Positions 32,108 through 43,469 of a stretch of DNA of 64,000 bases are shown here, piece by piece. The stretch's first letter is position 1. Every line of letters starts with the position of its first letter. The stretch is taken from assembly GCA_032690845.1 (NCBI GenBank), contig CM064433.1, forward strand, positions 33,602,658 to 33,666,657. The letters run 5' to 3'. Below the pieces are notes generated by a model. The model worked only from the letters and a program-made list of their open reading frames with translations, did no database searches and had not been told where the DNA came from. The DNA is from Eleusine coracana subsp. coracana (Eukaryota; Streptophyta; Magnoliopsida; Poales; Poaceae). A program made the translations under genes and the position numbers.

Positions 32108-33640
32108 TTAAACGGAAAGCCTATGATTATATGGCCACCCATTGTTGGCGAAGCACTGCATTGTCACTACTTCCAAGGAGCGGCAAACCATCAATATATC
32201 CTCCCTGAAGGCTTCTTTTTGTAGAAATCGCCAGAACCTGAACCAGTATGTCCCGCGGAAGATAGCCTGCATAAAGGTGATCCAAGGTTTTTTGTTAAAT
32301 ACCATGTCGTTGCGGCAAAGCCAAATAGACCAAATGATGGCTGCCGCTCCGACCAAAAGAATTCCTTTATTTTGACTGCCAACCGTTCTTGACCAATCAT
32401 GTAAAATATGATTAATGTTAATTGGCCGAGGTATTCCCAAGGCAATGAGAATAATCTGCCATATGGTTTTAGAGAAGTGACAGTCAAAAAAAATGTTGAA
32501 TATTTTCATTATGATTGCAGAAGCAGCATTTTTGACTCCCTTTCCAATTTCTTCTAATCAAGTTATCCTTGGTTAGGGTGACCCCACGACCAATGTACCA
32601 TAAGAAAATCTTGATTTTTAGAGGGAGGTTTAGTTTCCAGAGTGTTTTGGACTGGACACAGACATTAGAAACCATCAAGTATTCATTCGTAGAACGCACC
32701 GAGGATTGACCGTTCTTATGTAACCACCATATGAATCTATCTTGATCATCATTGAGACTGATATCAAGTAATTTGGTCGCCATTCTGTCCTAGGTGATTC
32801 GTCTGTCTTCAGTAATAGCTCTCCGGAATGAAAGATTAAGCGGTATTGAATTCATCACTTCAGCCACCGTAGCCTCTTTATGTCTCACAATGTTATATAA
32901 AGTTGGGAATTGAGTACTTAGTGGTGTATTATCCAACCAAGTATCATTCCAGAATCGAGTTTGTTCCCCATTGTTGACCTGGAATTTCCCCAACCTTAAA
33001 AACTCATGTTTGACTTTCAAAAGGCCTGTCCAAAAGTGAGAATCCCCTGACTTTTGTTGTACTCGAGATAAAGCTCTACTCCCCATATATTTGTTAAACA
33101 TCAAGCATTGCTATAAACCATCATTATTTAGTAGCTGAAATAACCATTTGCCGAGTAAGCATTGGTTTGTTACTTGGAGATTAGTAATTCCAAGGCCACC
33201 ATAATGTTTAGGCTTGCACAGGATTAACCATCTTACTAGATAATATTTTTTCTTATGTCCTTCCCCTTCCCAGTAGAACTTTGACCTTATTGTGTCAAGT
33301 TTTTTTAGAATACCACCGGGAACCTCAAAAAAGGACATCATAAAAATAGGGAAGTTACTTAGAGCAGAATTTGGAAGTACCAATCTTCCACCCACTGACA
33401 TGAGTTTAGCGTTCCAAGCATTTAATTTTTCCTGGAATCTCTCAATGACCCTATTCCATTCACTATTCCTCAGTTTCCTATGTATTATAGGAATTCCAAG
33501 ATAAGTGAATGGTATCTCCCTAGTTTTACAACCAAAGAGTTGGGCATATTGTTGCTCATATCGTTGTGCTTCTCCAAAACAGAAGAGTTCACTTTTATGA
33601 AAGTTAATCTTCAAACCAGACTTATAGAATTCAGCCTCGC
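32108..33640 (-). pseudogene. LINE ORF2, C-terminal part (RT thumb and zf-RVT)
   Basis: The minus-strand sequence starts at LKINFHKSELFCFG, just after the reverse transcriptase active site. It continues through FTYLGIPI, GGRLVLPNSALSNFP and the zf-RVT zinc domain (LKIKIFLWYIGRG then CCFCNHNENIQHFFFDC). Two in-frame TAG codons (about 33109 and 32787) probably replace tryptophans, and an extra or missing base in a T-run near 32484-32509 shifts the frame. ORF2 normally supplies endonuclease and reverse transcriptase; both catalytic parts are missing. Confidence 0.88.
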
Positions 33641-33664
33641 TTTATTATTGTGATCAGAAGAGTT

Positions 33665-35577
33665 TTACAACCAAGGAATTAACGCTAAGTTGTAGAGGGC
33701 TCCGTGGGGTGTTATTTGCACATAATGACTATCTTGGACTTGTGGGCTGACTAGGATGTGGTGGCAGTGAGCCCTGCGGCTTAGGGCGTCAGCCACGACA
33801 TTCGCTTTTCCAGGGTGGTAATGGACTTCCAACTCAAAATCCTTAATCAATTCCAACCAACGACGCTGTCTCATGTTCAGGTGGTCTTGAGTGAAAATAT
33901 ACTTCAAGCTTTTGTGGTCAGTGTATATGCGAACTAAATTCCTAAGGAGGTAATGTCTCCACATCTTTAAGGCCAAAACCACGGCTGCTAATTCCAGGTC
34001 ATGCACAGGGTAATTCTGCTCGTGCTTCTTCAATTGCCTAGATCCATAAGCAATAACTCTCCGTCTTGCATAAGCACACATCCCAACCCAATACCCGAAG
34101 CGTCACAATAGACATCGAACGGCTTCCCCAGGTCCGGTTGAGCTAATACTGGGGCCGTGGTCAGGTGCTTCTTCAAGGTTTGAAAAGCACCTTCGCAGTT
34201 TTCATCCCACATGAATTTCTTATCTTTCTTAAGCAACTCGGTCATGGGCTTTGCAATTTTGGAGAAATTGGGAATAAAACGGTGGTAGTAGCCAGCTAAT
34301 CCCAGAAAACTGCGTATATGGGATACGGTCTTTGGTGTCTTCCAATTCAGCACATCTCTTACCTTGCTGGGATCTACCGCGATGCCTTCTTCTGAGACAA
34401 TATGACCTAAAAATGGTACTTGCTTCAACCAAAACTCGCACTTGCTAAACTTAGCATATAGCTGGTGCACCCTTAACCTCTGTAACACAACACGGAGATG
34501 CTCTGCATGTTCTTCCTCTGACTTCGAGTAGACTAGGATGTCATCAAGAAATACCACCACAAACTTGTCCAGCTCAGGCATGAACACTGAGCTCATGAGA
34601 TACATGAAGTGTGTCGGTGCATTTGTCAATCCGAACGACATCACTAAATACTCATATAGACCATACCGGGTAGAAAAGGCTGTCGTAGGGACGTCTTCGG
34701 CTCGGATTTTAATTTGATGGTAACCCGATCGGAGATCAATCTTGGAGAACACCCTAGCCCCTATCAACTGATCAAAGAGAATGTCAATACTGGGCAGTGG
34801 GTATTTGTTTTTGACCGTCACCGCATTGAGGGGTCGGTAGTCTACACACAGCCTCAGGGTCTCATCTTTCTTCTTCACGAATAATGCCGGACAACCCCAA
34901 GGCGAGGAGCTTGGTCGAATGAATCCCTTATCCAGCAGCTCCTTAAGTTGCTCCTTCAACTCAGCTAGTTCCTTACAGGCCATTTTATACGGCCTTTTGT
35001 ATATAGGCATCGTTCCTAGCTGAAGCTCAATCTTGAACTCAACATCCCGATCCGGTGGGAGTCCTGGGAGATCATCAGGGAATACGTCCGAAAAGTCCCT
35101 AACCACTGGAATATCCTGTAATTGCCCGGCGGTGGTGTGTTGAACGCTTGGCGCGGCCAGTTGGGGTGGTCGTACTCGGAAGCTTACGCTACCATGGGTG
35201 GGAGAGTTTAGGTGCACAGTGTAGGCGTCTATGTCCAATATAGCTTTATGTTGCCTCATCCAAGGCATGCCCAGAATAATGTCAATGTTGCATCCACATA
35301 AGACCATGCACTTAGTGGGGTAAACATTTGATCCTAGGTTTATTGGGAGTTTCTTTATTTCATATAGAGCAGGGGTTTGTCCACCGGCTGATCTAATGGT
35401 GTATCGGGTTTTCATAACGGTGCGAGGCAGCCGGTACTTATCAATGAAGAACCCACTAACAAAGCTATGCGATGCTCCTGAGTCAAATAGTACTAGTGCA
35501 GGGTGGTCTCGAACAGAGAACATACTAGCAAGAATGGGGCTGTTCTCCGGAACCTCCTCCAGGGTAGTGTTGTTCAC
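33665..35577 (-). pseudogene. Protease, reverse transcriptase and RNase H of the Tekay-like element
   Basis: The main frame (35577-34030) has the protease motif VLFDSGASHSFV, then reverse transcriptase with SSPWGCPALFVKKKD, LRLCVDYRPLN, the intact active site VVFLDDILVYS and the thumb region KCEFWLKQVPFLGH. RNase H begins at FDVYCDASGIGLGCVLMQDG. A frame shift near 34070 moves to the second frame (34081-33665), which completes RNase H (VIAYGSRQLK, LAAVVLALKMWRHYL, YTDHKSL, ADALSRRAH). The polymerase core is intact and is the best preserved part of the window's retroelements. Integrase is deleted. Confidence 0.9.
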
Positions 35578-36600
35578 TCGCCCCGCACGAACTGGCCCTC
35601 GGTTGTTGCGGTTGTTGTTGGTGTTGTTATTCCTCGGCAGGTTCTGGCCAATGCTCTTCTTAGGGTGCGGGTACTCCCTCGAGAAATGCCCAAGACGACC
35701 GCAGTTGTAGCAGGGAAACGATCCGGTCTGGGCATTCGGCTACTGGGGTGGGCGAAACCCACCCTGACTCTGCTATTGGCGCGGCACCGGGGGTCGCTGC
35801 TGCGCTGGCTAAGGCGGGTGCACAACAGGTGCCGGCACGGGGGTGGAATGGTACCTCTGTCCCGACGGGGTGGTGTACACCATGCGGAACTTCTACGAGG
35901 GTCCACTGGATGGCCCCATAGTACTTGCGGAGCGTTCCCGTTCCGCCATCACCCTGCGATATCCGTCTTCCGCGACGATCGCGTTGTTGACAAACTCGGC
36001 GAATGAGCCTCCCATGTTAAGGTTGAGGCGGTCCTGTAGCTCAGCACTTAGCCCCTCCAAGAAACGGTCCTTGCGCTTGGCGGGGGTGTCCACTTGTTCC
36101 GGGGCATACAACGCCAACCGGTTGAACTCTTCGTAGTATTCCTTGACACTGCGACTGCCCTGCTTTAGAGCAGCGAATTCACGTGCTTTCCTACGAACGA
36201 GCCTCGCAGGGATGTAGTGAGCGCGGAACGCATCCTTGAACTCACCGGACGTAATCTGTCGGTCGGTTCCCACAGAGGCGACATGGTTGGCCCACTATGC
36301 CCCAGCCGCACCATGCAGTTGCTGCACGGCGAACAATGTTTTCTGCACAGGCGTGCACTTAAGGAGCCCAAATTTGGACTCAAGCATGCGAAGGAAGTTC
36401 TCCGCCTCCATGGGCTCGGTGGTTGAGCTGAACGTGGGCGGCCTGGTGGCGAGGAAATCGGAGTAGGAGCTGTTCTGCGGCGCTCCGTCGTTGTGGCCCC
36501 TAGCATTATGGGCTGCTAGGTTTTGTTGTGCCAGCTCCCGCATGAACTCCACCTGCTGTTGCTGAGTCTCCATCATAGTAGCAAAAAACTGCACCATCAT
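35578..36600 (-). pseudogene. Gag of the Tekay-like element, with damaged zinc knuckle
   Basis: The frame begins with a glutamine-rich segment, then the gag domain: TRPPTFSSTTEPMEAENFL, a TAG replacing one of two tryptophans near 36292, then GEFKDAFRAHYIPARLV and SVKEYYEEFNRLALYAPE. A second TAG follows SSGPS near 35893. The zinc knuckle reads CYNCGRLGHFSREY; the final cysteine of the CCHC motif is tyrosine (TGC to TAC). It directly precedes the protease frame. Confidence 0.85.
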
Positions 36601-37031
36601 CTACATAGGGTTGGGTGGCGGCGGCGGTGGTGGAGTCCCTTGCGGAGAGTCAGTCCCCCTAGCCCTGGAACCTTCAGGCTGCTCGCCATGCTGCTCATTG
36701 GTGTTGTGGGTGCGCACCATTCTGAATGCAAAAACAAGGGTCCAATTAGTCTCTTATCCAACATGAGCATTATAGGTTACCAAAGCAACTAATACAGCAC
36801 ACGGGGCAGCAATTCGGTAAACATAGTTTCGATGAAGCTAAAATTTTCCAGGTTAACATAGTTCTAGTACAAGTCAACAGTTCCACTCTACATAAACTCA
36901 GAATATGTGACCGTCGAGTTTGCAAAAGCTAATCACGCGGGTGATCCCCAAAATACAACAACCACGCGTGGAGTGTCTCAAAAGCTATCCATCTACCATG
37001 CCCTATAAGCACGACCTAGTCGCGTCTACTA

Positions 37032-38054
37032 CTACTGCCATGCCCTGACACCGGCGGTACCGGAGGGTCCTGGTCGGTCCGCGTCGGTCATAGCGGGCGG
37101 CTCGTAGTCCACATCGGACTCCTCGCCCGTGTCCTCTTCGGGCTCCTCCTCTGTGGGTCCTGCCGGCGGTGCGGCAACCACGTCCAACTGAGCCTGGAGG
37201 TCCTGGTTCTCATGAGCCAGTGTCTCCAGGTCCTTCGCCATAAGGTCCATCTTCTGCTGGGCACTTGCCAACTGCTGCTGCAGGTGCTCGTTGTGGTTTG
37301 CCCGCTGCTGCATAATTATACCTCGTCTATCCACCTCCTACGCGAGAGTGTCCCACTGCTCAGTGATCTCCAACATGCGAGTCGCACTCGCCTCAAGAGC
37401 AGCAGTCATCCGCTGAATCTCTCTCTGCTGTGCATCGACCTGTGTTTGCAGGTCGTTCCTCTGCAGCCACACCTGCTCAACATCCGCCAGCAAGACTCTG
37501 CTGCGGCTGCTAGACTCCTCATCCAAGTTCTGGAGGTACTCGGAGTAGTAAGATACGCGGTGGTATCCCGCGTGGTACTCCGGGTAGTCGTCACGAGAGA
37601 CGCGCCTCTGCCACACCGGGTCAGCCTGGTGCCAAATGGGGATCATCTCGAACGGAGTCCCCGAGAGCACTGCTACGTTGCGCCCACAGAAGTGAGTGAG
37701 AGCCCGGTGGGCGAATCTCTCTAGGCCCTCCCTGAGGCTCCCGGCCATGACAGTGCTCTCCATTCCCGCCAAGTCGGGGTTGCACGGGTGTGGGGAGACA
37801 CAGAGATGCACCTCTGCAAAAGGCACACCGTGGCGACGGGTCTCACGCCCACGGTACGACGGCTGCTCCTCGTAGCCCAGGGCACGTAGCATCTCCCACA
37901 GGAGGGTGGGAAAGCCACGGTGGTATAGACCGGTGGTATAACGCCACTCGTCGTGCTGGAGCAGCTCAAACCCGTGCTCGTCCATCTGGAACACAAACCC
38001 CAAATAGTGAGTACTTGTTCCCAACGCAGAGGGTGCAGGCCAAAAATAAAACAA
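37032..38054 (-). pseudogene. Extra pre-gag ORF of the Tekay-like element
   Basis: A frame of about 340 codons lies between the primer-binding site and gag on the same strand, broken by one TAG near 37338. The N-terminal half has HGFELLQHDEWRYTTGLYHR and LCVSPHPCNPDLAGM; the C-terminal half is a long coiled coil (LQTQVDAQQREIQRMTAAL) and ends in an acidic tail. Rice gypsy elements of the RIRE3/RIRE8 kind have been described with an additional ORF before gag, and this is probably the same. Function is unknown. Confidence 0.65.
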
Positions 38055-38900
38055 TTGGATGCAATGAGTGATAAACAGAATCTAGCCTGAGCACTTAAGT
38101 GGTAGTATCTTTCACCGCTTTCCTGAAAGTGCGACTACAGCCCTAGGGGTGATCGGAGCTAGGAATTACGGGTTGTACACCATAGGTTAAAAGCTGAAAT
38201 TTAGATTAACCCATTTTCGTCGTGCTGACTCAGACGGCCAAAATGATACCATCCGGAAATCTTTAAACCAAAATCTTCTTACTGAACGTACAGAGAGTTC
38301 TTTCTCGATTTCAATAAGTATTTGTTTACATGCTTTTGACCTTCGGGTGGAGAGATATCGACTTTTAATATCAACGACCCGTCTGCTGAAATTTCAGTTT
38401 CTTATTGATGTCTTGATGCTTTTTAATATTTTTCATTTATGCATATGATTTCGGCCTATCCGTCCTCACCAAGTAAAATTTGGTCACGAATAGAACCATA
38501 CGTATAGTCGGTGGCAATCGATCTCTCAAGTCAGTCATATACTACCCGTTTCTTACGAGAATCGTGGTTAGCGTACCTACAGAAGATTCATTCTAGAAAC
38601 ATTACATCAAATCCAAAAAAAGAGCCGAAAATAATCCCTTATTATTGTCCTAGGGCAGGATACTGATATTTTACGCAATCAGCCCGCGTTCACACCATTG
38701 TGCTAGCTTCCCATGTTACAGTCCACTGGACGGGACACATACCTGCGTTGATGATGCCGTAGATGCTGTATTTAAACAAACAACCTCCTACAGTTAGCTT
38801 TGCCACCTGGACCATAACTATTAATATCCTATTGGGCACGTCCTCACGCGATCGTTACGGGGTTTTTGAAAATATGTCTTTGAATATTGCACTATTCCTG
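38055..38900 (-). other. 5' untranslated leader of the Tekay-like element
   Basis: No open frame of interest. It is the leader between the primer-binding site and the pre-gag ORF. Confidence 0.5.
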
Positions 38901-38902
38901 AG

Positions 38903-38920
38903 ATCGCTCTGATACCACGC
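38903..38920 (-). other. Primer-binding site (initiator Met tRNA type)
   Basis: The minus strand reads GCGTGGTATCAGAGCGAT immediately inside the LTR. TGGTATCAGAGC is complementary to the 3' end of plant initiator methionine tRNA, the usual primer of chromovirus gypsy elements. Confidence 0.85.
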
Positions 38921-41900
38921 TGTCATGGACCCGCCTTACCACAGAGGCGGCTCCGTTCCAGGATCTTCCTCGGGTGGCGACACGCGCTGTGGCACCCAAA
39001 AGTACAATACATGATAGAGAAAAATAAACGTAACAAGAATATAGGTGGGGAAACAGAGTATACATAAATCCGAAGTTATATTAAAAACCGAAGTTTTGAC
39101 AGAAATAAGTTGCGGAAGCGAAATGTTCAACCTTGGTTCACCAATTCGACGGAGTAGCTAAGATACAATCGCCCTCTCACGACGACACAGAGGGATCATC
39201 CAGCCATAATAGGTGCCTTGCCCAAGCACCGTACCGGCAAGCAAAGATCTAATCCTTATCTTCATTTGTGCACATCTCCCACTCGATGTTCCAACAATCG
39301 GGGCGATGGACCTCCCAATGAATCCTTCCACCGCAGTGGCAGTCTCTGTCCTGGTCATCTGAAAACTACATAGAGCTACGCCCTGAGTAACTAATTTACT
39401 CAGAAAGACTGACCCGTCAAAATGGCCAACTACAGCCGACGCCTAGACATGCAAAGGCTGGGGATAGGGTTTTAAATTGCCAGAAACCAGCCTAGGAGTG
39501 GACCCTTGTTTTTCAAGTTTTAGCATCAAGTTAAGTTGTCATGCAGAATAGTAAATTTAGTTTGCTCTAAAGCTATAACAATCATGGTTGCAACACAATC
39601 TTCAGAATTCCAAACAGCAGTACTAAACCCACGCATCATCTTAATGGCTTCCAACACTGTTCCGGAGCAGCGGTCAAGTGGTACTCGTTACTGTGAGGGG
39701 CAGCGACTCGAATCGATTTACATCCTGCAGGAGAAACCTGCTTGCACGACCCATATGCGCTTTCGGGAAGCCGCATGGAGCAACCTTTCGCTCACGGTAC
39801 CGCAGGGTCTTCCGGGTCCAGACTCCCCCGAGAAGGGTCCCCTATCGCGATGCGCCTCGTGCCGCCATCCGTGGGTGGATTGCTCCCTCCTCTCAGCCCC
39901 AGTTCCACCAAAGAAGGGAGAAGGCTATCTTCAGACCATGCGGTAGTCGTACCTACGTCGGTTTACTGGGCCCATATCTCCAGCATGCAAACAGCGCGTT
40001 CAAACTTGATCCCATGGACCGGACACGAGGCGTAGCCTTAGGGGGGACTCGGGCGGGGCTACCTCCTTGAAGATAAACTGTCCTTCCCTTCCCACCTAGT
40101 TGCCCGTCCGATCTTTATTGTGATTCCATCCATCCTTTCCTTCATCCAATCTCGTTCCCCAGTGATAATATTTTCTATCTACGAGTGGTCTCCATATCAC
40201 TCGATGAGTAGTCGTCCTAATTTAAGCAGAGCGACCATCGTCCTGAGGCTAATAATCAAGAAGAGGGACCTACTGCACGCTAGGGTTTCAATCAACTCCT
40301 ATCACTTAATGCACAGGCAAGCTTACATCCCAAGCTAGTGATAGAATAAAAATTTTAAAACGGGGGTTATGCACCGGGGCTTTCCTGGGTTCTGCTCTTG
40401 CTCAGCTACGACACCTCCGGGTCCTTCTGGATCCTGCTCCGGTCTCGTCTCCACGTGGTTTACTGCGTGATCTATATGATGCAAAGATGATATTTGTGAG
40501 AGAAGATTCATGACACTTCCTCAATAAATACGTTAACGTAATCAAGTGATATGTAAAAGTGATGGGGGGGGGGGGGGGTGTTGATTAGTGCAGTAGTATA
40601 TCTTACTGAGTGGGGCACAAGATGAGGGTGTTTCGTGTATTTCCTTCATGGACTCCAGTACTTACTCGCGATGACGTCGTACCAAAGTACGGTGTGTCTG
40701 TGTGCCGGGGTGAAGCTATGCAAGTGATGCCCATGACTAGTAGATGCTAATTAATTAGTACTTTAGTGTGTTGAGCAAAACCCTCACAAGGTACTAAGTA
40801 GCCGTGAACTAGCCCTAAAGCGGAACCATTTTTATTAACGGTAAAATTACACTCGGGGCATAATTTATTAAGTTGACATGGTTCTGATCTTCAAATGGGC
40901 AGGGATGATTCGATATAGTTAGATTATACCAGGAGTGATTTATTTGCCAAGTTTCACTTTCATGCCCCAAGCCATTAATTTCTATTAATTATTACAAGGA
41001 AAAAGGGCATTAAATTAATTTCAGCTAATATACAGAGAATTTCTTTATAAAACTTTTCCAAAGAGACTAAAACTGAAAATCCTACTTGGTGGCCAATTTT
41101 TAATATTTTACCAGCTCTGTGTAATTAATTATAATTAATTATAATTTTCTTAGTGTTTTTCCTATATATTTTAACCCTGGTATAAATATTACCATGCATG
41201 CGGCATTAGCATTTTTCTATAAGAGTACATCACTAGGGGAACTCAGAGAATTTTAGTTTGCTCAAAAATACCTAATAATGAATTAGTTATAGATTTATAA
41301 GTGTTTTCCTCATTTAATTAAATCCTAATAGTACAATTAACAAGCACTGTGATTTAGCATTTTTTTTGTTAGTACAAGTCCAGACAACGCTATCAAAACT
41401 TATTTTGCTTCAAAATTCCTATTATTCAATTTACTATGCATTTTACCAGTTTAACCTATTTCTAGAAATGATTAAATCGAAAAATCCGATTTTTACTTTG
41501 CGGGTCGCAATCCCGGCAGCCCAGTGGGCTGGGACTCGCGCGGCCCAGCGGGCGAGCGTGCGCGCGGGGCGCTTCGGGCCAGGCGCGGCCCGAGAGCGAG
41601 GCCAGGCCCACTGGCCTCTGCGGCCCAGTGGCCAGCGCGGCCGAGCCGAGAGCGCGCGCGCGCGACGGCGGCGCTCGGCCGTGCGCGGTGACGCGAGCAT
41701 GACGGCCAGCAGGGGAGGCGGCAGCGGCAGCATTGCCAGAGTAACAACCAGCGAGCTCCGAGGAACACGCGGCACGGAAAAAGAGGGAGGGTGGCTCACC
41801 GGAACTAGCTCGGCGACGATGAGGCGGCGCTCCGGTGGTCGATGGCGGTGTTCCAGACGAATGGCTATGCGGGGAAAGGCCAAGTGAGGTCAGGAAGGGA

Positions 41901-42743
41901 AAGGAGAGGCATTCACTCGTGCCCGTGCAAGGAATCGGCCAGGGGCTCACCGTGGGGGTCGGGCGACGCGGAGGGGCGGCGATCGGAGACGGGGAAGAAA
42001 CGATCGATTCACGGTGGCTCGGTGCGGGAGGGGAAAGGTAGCTTCGCGTGGAGCTTGAAGACGCCGAGGCGATGTCGTGGACGTCGACGAGCACCAGGGA
42101 ACGACGGCGAGGCGGCGATGGCGTGGAGCAGCACCGGGCGGCAATGGGGCGCGGCGCGCGAGCGGGAGAGAGAGAGCGAAGGAGTGAATGTGGGGTTCGG
42201 ACAGCGCGACGGTCGACAAAAGAGATGTCCGAACGCGCGCGTGGGGCCGTCGATCCGTGGCAACGGCCGTTAGCCGTACGCCGGCAAGCGTCGGGCCCGG
42301 CAGCATGGCTGCGGCCAAGTGTGCTTCTTCAGGGTCGCTGACAAGTGGGGTCCGCGGGGAGTTTTTCTTTTTCATTTCTTTTTCCAATCCTATCAGCCTA
42401 CTACTTTTGTTATTTTTGATAGGATTAATCCATAGCTGCTAAAATCAGACCAAAAATAGGGTAGGCTCCCAATAATGTGTTGGTTTTTATAAAAATACTA
42501 ACTACCAATAGTTCCCAATAAATTTGATCAGGAATTTTATGAACAGAGCTGGTTTTTAACCATCAACATATAATTTTTACAGTGGTGACTTCTACTGAAA
42601 ATTTGGGACTGGTAGTACAAAGGTCATTCAATTGAGTTTGAATTCAATTTGAAATGCAAAATTTAAATTCAAATTCTTAGTGTTATGATCTTATGCTGTC
42701 TAAGTGGTACTCTTAAGACCCTAATGACACTAGGAGTGTCACA
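38921..42743 (-). repeat. 5' LTR of the Tekay-like element, 3.8 kb
   Basis: On the minus strand the LTR starts TGTGACACTCCTAG at 42743 and ends CCATGACA at 38921. A long LTR is typical of the Tekay lineage. It includes a G-run at 40564-40578 and a GC-rich island at 41500-42360. The partner LTR is missing, so its length cannot be confirmed internally. Frames of up to 210 codons in the GC-rich island overlap in all directions and are not treated as genes. Confidence 0.75.
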
Positions 42744-43330
42744 GGTATCGACGGCGTGGACTTCGCCGCCGGCAATACCTTATGAAGGAAGTCGCCAAAG
42801 GTTGTCCTTGGGGTCGATCGCGGCTTTGAAAGTGGACCACACCATGGCTTCACCTTGGACTTCGTCTGTCGTCGAGTTGCCGCTGCCGGCGACGAGCCGG
42901 GTGCATCTGACCTTTGCACGGACTGGGGCTGCAAAGAACTAGGAGAAGCCCCCCCACAAGAATTTGACTGCCTCATCTCATGTGTAACCCGCTTCAACTG
43001 CGTCCGCCATCATTGCCGCAGACTCATCTTCCTCGTCAGAGCTGTCACCGGCAACCCAGAATTTCCCATTGACGCCCGGCAGATCCTCGACCGGACGAAA
43101 ACCAAAGATATGCTCGATTTTTTCTGCGTCTGCCCTCTCCCGATCCAACTTGGATTTGAGTTCTTCTTCCCGACGAATGAGCTCCCGCCGCCGTTTTACA
43201 GCATGGACAACCTCCGAACATCGGAGAGTTCTCCTTGGCAGCGGACAACACCTCAGATTGTAGCAGCGGATTTGCTAGTTGAGCATTGCCGTCTCAAGCG
43301 TCCGCCAAGACTAATAACGTCCTGTTAACT
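42744..43330 (-). pseudogene. LINE ORF1, N-terminal region, broken
   Basis: The minus strand reads GKFWVAGDSSDEEDE, then VEAGYT, a TGA, then a low-complexity serine/glutamine linker, then KPWCGPLSKPRSTPRTTFGDF. This order (a GKFW...DSSDEE acidic motif and a KPWxGPLxxPR...TxGDF motif) is the one seen at the start of ORF1-type proteins in grass L1 LINEs; the comparison is from memory. It runs directly into the gypsy LTR at 42743. The 5' end of the LINE is at 43337 next to its target duplication. Confidence 0.6.
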
Positions 43331-43351
43331 TTCTTCGCAAGTTCATTTTCT

Positions 43352-43469
43352 GGTGATCTTATTATTTGTATTTGTTCTTTTTTTTTTTGGATACAGGTGA
43401 ATGGCCTGTTGGGGAGATTTAGTGCATTGAATGCATTTTTTTTTTAAAAAAAAAGGTGCTTTGAATGAG
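43352..43469. other. Remaining unit A flank right of the LINE
   Basis: Short AT-rich sequence with T-runs between the LINE target duplication and unit B. No gene. Confidence 0.4.

Larger units (their letters stand above)
33650..42743 (-). mobile_element. Tekay-like Ty3/gypsy element, 3' half deleted
   Basis: On the minus strand the element has a 5' LTR (42743-38921), primer-binding site, an extra ORF, gag, protease, reverse transcriptase and RNase H. It stops in RNase H's downstream region near 33660, where LINE sequence begins. Integrase, chromodomain and 3' LTR are missing. It sits inside the LINE, so it inserted later, and a single deletion joining its pol to the LINE reverse transcriptase explains both losses. 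Lineage is judged from pol motifs and the long LTR. Confidence 0.88.
31996..43337 (-). mobile_element. L1-type LINE, split by a gypsy element and internally deleted
   Basis: A 14-bp direct repeat, caagttcattttct, lies at 31982-31995 and 43338-43351 and brackets the whole region, as LINE target duplications do. The 3' end (left side) begins with a short T-run on the plus strand, the complement of a poly(A) tail. The 3' part of ORF2 is at 32108-33640 and ORF1-like sequence is at 42744-43330. Between them sits a gypsy element. Endonuclease and the catalytic part of reverse transcriptase are gone. Confidence 0.88.

Noticed and set aside
35396..36506. Plus-strand frames up to 167 codons opposite the gypsy gag
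   Set aside because: They are antisense shadows of the gag-protease coding sequence.
41443..42387. Several overlapping frames of 84-210 codons on both strands
   Set aside because: They lie in one GC-rich island within a retrotransposon LTR, are open in all directions because of low stop frequency, and show no domain.
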